Below, in pieces: positions 7,896-11,901 of a stretch of 11,901 nt of DNA; position 1 is the first letter of the stretch; the number at the start of each line of letters is the position of its first letter. The notes under the pieces are model-generated. The model worked only from the letters and a program-made list of their open reading frames with translations. It ran no database searches and was not told where the DNA came from. This DNA comes from Physocladia obscura (Eukaryota > Chytridiomycota > Chytridiomycetes > Chytridiales > Chytriomycetaceae), in the NCBI GenBank assembly GCA_027596945.1, contig JADGJH010001112.1, positions 1 through 11,901 on the forward strand, in the 5' to 3' direction. The translations under genes and the position numbers were made by a program.

Positions 7896-8857
7896 ATGAC
7901 CTTTTTTCCCAAAGAAACAAACTCACTACAGTGGTAAAATATCACAGTGGTGCAAAATGGATCCACAAGTCATCAAAACTGTACCCATTGTAGCATGATG
8001 TCATGCTTCTTACATGCTATTTTTTTCCTTCTGTCAAACTGTCAATCACTAAGACTGCTTGATGCTTTTTGAAGAATTTATCTTCTTTATTTTGTTTTCA
8101 CTTATTCAACTTCTTGTTCTTTCCAAAGTTATTACACCCTTGCTCATTCATTTTTGGTTTATTTCAATTTATTTGAGTTTTATTGACTTGTGGTATCTTT
8201 CAAAAGGTTATGATTCTTCCAATACAACTATTATCATTAATTACTAACACCTACAAGAAAGTCTTGGTTTGACAAACACAAAAATTAAAACTTCATTGAA
8301 ACAAGATTCTATGTTACACCATTAGGGAGCAAAGTTTATATGTGTGGCACATGGACATTTATTAGAAAATGAAGTCACCAATGTCTGTTTTGTCTTATTT
8401 TATTTAAAATAAAGCTCAATATGATTAGTATAGTTTTATTATCATAGTCTCTTAATCCTGTATATGAAACTGCCAAAGAGTTCATATCTAGACTGTAAGT
8501 TGCTTAAGGGCTTTAAGTATGCCAAAGGTCATGGCAAAAAGATTCATAAAATAAAATAGTTTTTTAATAAAAGCATTAAGCAGCTTTTTTGTAAAAACAA
8601 TAACAATGGTAACAAGGGCTAAATAAACTTACCAAATTTTTTCACTAATAGCTATTATGCAAGCTGTTACAACTAGTTTGTGACAGCAGAAGCAGCAGTC
8701 TAAGACTTGCTCCTTCTTTTGGGAACTTGAGACAAAAAAAAAAAAAAAAGAACAGCAAGAAGTATTCTAAAACTGGAACAAATCATGGGAAATCATTCAA
8801 AATTTGCAACAAATTTGAAATAGGATTGATAACACAAAAAACTGCTATAAAAAGGCT
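7896..8857. other. AT-rich intergenic DNA, no gene
   Basis: A hydrophobic 62-codon open frame (8059-8247, + strand) arises from a T-rich tract and is not convincing. A homopolymer of about 16 A residues lies near 8734-8749. It could be a relic retroposon tail or simple slippage. Confidence 0.5.
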
Positions 8858-8965
8858 GTTGGATTTTAATTTTTAAAAATATCTTGAAAAAGAAATAAAA
8901 AAACACTTCTATGTTCCACACTTAAACTACTATTAAGCTTCAAGCTCACAAACCATTTGAAACTT
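8858..8965 (+). repeat. Dispersed repeat, copy B
   Basis: This is the second copy of the repeat at 637-754, in the same orientation, sharing GTTGGATTTT, TCTTGAAAAAGAAA and the exact 20-mer at 8918-8937. It has a shorter A-rich middle than copy A. The flanks of the two copies do not align clearly beyond these limits. Confidence 0.6.
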
Positions 8966-10552
8966 ACGTATCAACAGATTTCATGTAAATACAGCATCCT
9001 GCTCTCCATAAATCTTGACTCTGCTTCAAAAGTTGTATATTGCCTCACATAAATTTCACAAATTTATTTTTTATAAAGTGCACTCCTGTCCAATCCACAT
9101 GCATTCCATGATGTGCAGTAAGAGTGATACAAAATTTGAAATCCTCATGACTGAGAGACTTGGAGTTGCTGAGAACAATTTATTGAAGCCCTACCATACG
9201 CAAATTGCATTTTTGTTCTACTATATGGACAATCATCATTTTTATGATTGGTGACTCAGATGGAATTGAATTCATTCATACTTTAAGGTGATGATGGCAC
9301 CAATTTGTGCCAATTGTCAATTTTCTAAAGTTCTTTTTAGAATGTTGGTTTGTATTCATTTTGTTGAATTTTTGTTATCAGAGGTTTTAACTTACTTCCA
9401 AATTTATTCTTTAAAGCTTATTTACAAAGAAAGGAAAATAATATCTATTAAAGCATTTTTTTATGCAGTTTTGTATTTGAAATTCCAACATGACAGTTTT
9501 CTTTCAGTTTTCATTATTTTTTCTGGAAGAATCTTCAAATAACATTAAGACAACACCAAGACCACATTTTAATTCTGTATTATTCTTCTATCACTATTTT
9601 ATCTATCTTTCAATTATTGTCCTTTTTCTCCAACTTTTTTACTTTGCTTTCTCATTCATTGTTTTCTGTTTTCTTTATTTTTCCTTTTTCTGGAAACTTC
9701 TTTTTTATTTAAATTCAAAAACATAAATTCGGAACTTCTGAATGAAAATAAAAAAGGATCTTTTAAAAACTTAAATTTTTGGTTATTAAAACCACTTTAG
9801 CATATCACTTTGTGAGAAAAGTATTTCTCATCTTTGAGTCACATAACCTGTAAGTATACAGAGATTTCCTTTATTGTTGGTTTATAATTATAAATTAGCA
9901 TCTACCAATGTTAATTTTGCATTTTGTGACCTGTTTGACAATTCAAATTCCCCAAAATCAGTCCCAGTTCTGGGTTGGTTAACTGATTTAATTTTCCAAA
10001 ATTGCTGGAATTGCTCCATGAACTTTTCCTGGTTAATAATGTGGGTTATTTTCTTATGTTTTTGCAGTATAACATTTTCTCTGGATATCTTGTTGGATAA
10101 CATTCCAATTTTTTATTTCCTCTGAGCTTTTCTTGAATAAGTACATCTTTTTTAAGTCAAGGGACAAAGAATTCATTTGATTGATTTTTTGGTTCAAACA
10201 GTGTGTGTTTACTTTCAGTACAGGAATCATTGGCTGCCAATTTATTAGCTACATTTGCTCAAATGTTCTAACATTTCCAAGTTGAAATTCCAATCTGTTG
10301 CAATCTCCATTTATGATTGTGTATGGTAGGGAATTTTAGCAAGAATTCTCTTTTTTCTTTATCCTAAATTTCCATTGTTCATTGCAAAAATTCCAAACAG
10401 TTGCTAAAATAAATCTTGCAATTTTTCTATCCATACAAAACTTTTATTGCATTAATACAAAACTTCCACTTAATGATGGAAACAGCAAGTCCACTCTTTT
10501 GTTTTTTTACTTTTTAAACAAATTGATAAGCTTGAATCTTTATACTTTAATA
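8966..10552. other. AT-rich, T-rich DNA without supported genes; may include the copia 3' LTR
   Basis: Several plus-strand open frames of 65-84 codons (9015-9726, 9874-10125, 10382-10579) are rich in Phe, Leu, Ile and Tyr, as expected from T-rich DNA, and none shows a domain. The part just below 10552 should contain the 3' LTR of the minus-strand copia element, since a polypurine tract abuts it. On that strand the sequence there begins TATTAAAG, which could be a mutated TG start. I could not find the other LTR boundary. Confidence 0.45.
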
Positions 10553-10560
10553 CCTCCCCT
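10553..10560 (-). other. Candidate copia polypurine tract
   Basis: The minus strand reads AGGGGAGG immediately before TATTAAAG, about 80 nt beyond the end of the recognisable copia coding remnant. A short G-rich purine run directly upstream of the 3' LTR is the usual primer site for plus-strand synthesis in LTR retrotransposons. The location relative to the coding region supports this. Confidence 0.5.
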
Positions 10561-11060
10561 CAAGATGTGTTGCATATGATTCTAAGTACATAATTCTTCT
10601 AATTACATATTCTACCATAAGTTTTAATACTATTTTCTGAAGTTATATAAGATCTGTTGCATCATTCTGGTATTGAGATAATGCATAAACTATGTCAGAC
10701 CTAGTATATGAAACCAAGTACATCATACTCATGATACCAGTTCTATATTCTGCATTTTTTTCTTTATTCAAGAGTGGACTTGAATCACTTCTAATCCATC
10801 CTGGTGACATAGGTGTTGCTTTCATTGCAATTTGTAACAGGTTTCCATTAACTTCTCTATTCCACATTTTCATCTTAATCAGAAAATCTCTTGTGTATTT
10901 TGGTGACCAATCCAGGATTCTTTAAAACTTTCATTGTTGATTTTCTTATATTGAATACCAATTATGTGTTTTGCTTCTCCAGGCCTTTCACTTCAAATTG
11001 ATTCTTCATCAGTTTTTTTAACTATTCAATCAATTCTTTACTTGAACTCAGGAATAGTAA

Positions 11061-11072
11061 GTCATCAACATA
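11061..11072 (-). other. Copia reverse transcriptase YVDD active-site motif
   Basis: These four codons encode Tyr-Val-Asp-Asp in the context VVIMVYVDDLLFLS. This is the hallmark metal-binding motif of copia-type reverse transcriptases. It survives although the partner aspartate upstream has been lost. Confidence 0.92.
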
Positions 11073-11219
11073 AACCATAATGACAACTTTTCTTTCCTTA
11101 TCAAATTTTTGAAATAGGCAATTATCCTTTATACTTTGTATAAATCTATTCTCAACCAAATACTTTGTCAAGACATTATTCCATTTTCTTGCTGATTGGT
11201 GTAATCCATATAAAGATTT

Positions 11220-11224
11220 ATAAA
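11220..11224. repeat. Target-site duplication (left) of the solo LTR
   Basis: ATAAA directly precedes the TGTT start of the LTR and is repeated exactly at 11589-11593 after its GACA end. A 5-bp duplication is typical of integrase-mediated LTR insertion. Confidence 0.85.
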
Positions 11225-11362
11225 TGTTAAATTATACATTCAGTGCACAAGCTGAATGCATGTGAATAGATAATAATGGTTCAAGACATTTAAATCTAAT
11301 CCTTGTTAAATTGGATTACAAAGTATTGTTTATTTGGCAGGTACATGACCAAGGAAATTGGT

Positions 11363-11400
11363 CATTGCAACCAATGGTGGAATTTATGTTGGTTGCAATG
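11363..11400. repeat. 12-bp perfect inverted repeat in the LTR, next to its TATA box
   Basis: CATTGCAACCAA (11363-11374) and TTGGTTGCAATG (11389-11400) are exact reverse complements around a 14-nt spacer. They abut TATATAAA at 11401. The placement in U3 just upstream of the presumed promoter suggests a dyad binding site or hairpin. Confidence 0.75.
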
Positions 11401-11408
11401 TATATAAA
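11401..11408 (+). promoter_or_regulatory. Candidate LTR TATA box
   Basis: TATATAAA lies about 176 bp inside the LTR and about 95 bp before the AATAAA at 11503. That order fits a U3 promoter followed by R/U5 on the plus strand. Confidence 0.5.
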
Positions 11409-11502
11409 TTCCATAAATTTGAACAAGAAGATAAAAGGAATTAAAGGAAACAGTTCACAATACGCAATCATATTGAGAGTTATTATGTGTTCTATCATTG
11501 AA

Positions 11503-11508
11503 AATAAA
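11503..11508 (+). terminator. Candidate LTR poly(A) signal
   Basis: AATAAA lies within the LTR downstream of the TATA element. It supports plus-strand orientation of the solo LTR, although the motif is common by chance here. Confidence 0.4.
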
Positions 11509-11588
11509 CAAGAGATTTGAACCTAAAATTTATAACAATGTCTCAATGTGAACAGTTTGAAAAGAATCTGTCAACACAGAATTCGACA

Positions 11589-11593
11589 ATAAA
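11589..11593. repeat. Target-site duplication (right) of the solo LTR
   Basis: ATAAA immediately follows the CA end of the LTR and matches 11220-11224. The copia reading frame continues from here toward higher coordinates. Confidence 0.85.
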
Positions 11594-11901
11594 TCTCTCA
11601 CACCAAACTTTCTCCATTTTCATCAAATGGGGGGAAACCTTTGGGACAATACATGTAATTCCTTTTAGTTAAATCTCCATGGAGAAAAGCTACAGAAACA
11701 TACATATGAGCTATATGCCAATCCATTGTTTCTGATAATGTAATCATCATTCTCAATGTTTTTTTTCTTACAACTGGTACAAATGTTTCTTTATGGTCAA
11801 CACCATATTCTTGTTGATGACCCATTGCAACCAGTCTTGCTTTAAATTTCAGAAGACAACCATTTTCTATGTCTAGTTTATAATCAAATACCCATTTGCA
11901 T

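Larger units (their letters stand above)
11225..11588 (+). mobile_element. Solo LTR (364 bp) nested in the copia remnant
   Basis: The segment starts TGTTAA and ends TTCGACA, so it has the canonical TG...CA ends with TGT/ACA inverted tips. It is flanked by the exact duplication ATAAA. Removing it and one duplication copy brings the two halves of the reverse transcriptase together in the same frame, apart from the TGA already present. Orientation is inferred as plus from TATATAAA (11401-11408) followed by AATAAA (11503-11508). Hairpins inside: CATTCAG/CTGAATG (11237-11258), TAATCC/GGATTA (11297-11318), GACCAA/TTGGTC (11347-11363) and a 12-bp perfect pair (11363-11400). No internal coding region remains, as expected after LTR-LTR recombination. 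Confidence 0.88.
10553..11901 (-). mobile_element. Ty1/copia retrotransposon remnant: reverse transcriptase part, dead, interrupted and cut by window edge
   Basis: The RVT_2-type reverse transcriptase of Ty1/copia elements is recognisable on the minus strand. It starts at the window edge with KWVF, continues through FKARLVAMGHQQEYGVD and AFLHGDL, and reaches a stop at 11598-11600. After the inserted LTR it resumes with KSLYGLHQSARKWNN, the active-site YVDD (11061-11072), GEAKHIIGIQY, KYTRDFL and YLVSYTRSDIVYALSQ, ending near 10643. Damage: the first catalytic Asp, normally in a QMDV-like motif, is Tyr (codon 11700-11702); stops occur at 11598-11600 and 11022-11024; frameshifts occur near 10980 and 10901; and the RNase H region is missing. 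Gag, protease and integrase would lie beyond the right edge. It was probably full length once and is certainly inactive now. Confidence 0.93.

Noticed and set aside
9288..9726. Consecutive hydrophobic plus-strand open frames suggesting membrane proteins
   Set aside because: Phe/Leu/Ile/Tyr richness follows from the T-rich composition. Frames are short and overlapping, with no splice sites or conserved motifs.
9888..10380. Possible gag or zinc-knuckle remnant on the minus strand
   Set aside because: One phrase resembles C..GH...., but the cysteines of a CCHC knuckle are missing and the frame is broken repeatedly; nothing supports it beyond chance.

Overview
The window looks like nuclear DNA of a eukaryote with small spliceosomal introns. 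It is most likely a fungus, perhaps an early-diverging lineage, but I cannot place it more precisely. Evidence for this: one intron-containing gene of moderate GC sits in a long, very AT-rich, gene-poor landscape with transposon debris; introns are 57-276 nt with GT-AG ends and, in several, CTAAC/CTGAC-like branch points; and the C-terminal tail of the encoded kinase resembles the tail of fungal protein kinase A (PKA) catalytic subunits.

Layout. 1-2560 is AT-rich non-coding DNA with homopolymer runs. It holds a decayed piece of a PIF/Harbinger-type transposase (893-1105, + strand) and one copy of a dispersed repeat (637-754). 2793-6855 is the only intact gene. It is on the minus strand, has six coding exons, and encodes a predicted 1145-residue AGC-family Ser/Thr kinase. 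The last ~310 residues are a complete PKA-type catalytic domain plus AGC tail. The first ~830 residues are a low-complexity Ser/Thr/Pro/Ala/Val-rich extension with internal repeats. All five introns join in compatible phase. 6990-10550 is again AT-rich and gene-free, with a striking 51-nt two-part hairpin (7845-7895) and the second copy of the dispersed repeat (8858-8965). 10553-11901 is the 3' part of a dead Ty1/copia retrotransposon on the minus strand, running off the right edge. It is interrupted by a 364-bp solo LTR (11225-11588) with an exact 5-bp target-site duplication.

How the parts relate. The kinase has every residue needed for catalysis and for basophilic substrate choice. Its extension carries four dibasic PKA-type phosphorylation motifs, so self-phosphorylation of the extension is a reasonable hypothesis. 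The transposon pieces are unrelated to the kinase and record successive insertions: copia first, then an LTR element that inserted into it and recombined to a solo LTR. The most unusual single item is the very long, repeat-bearing extension fused to an otherwise conventional PKA catalytic core. I found no CRISPR array, rRNA or tRNA gene.
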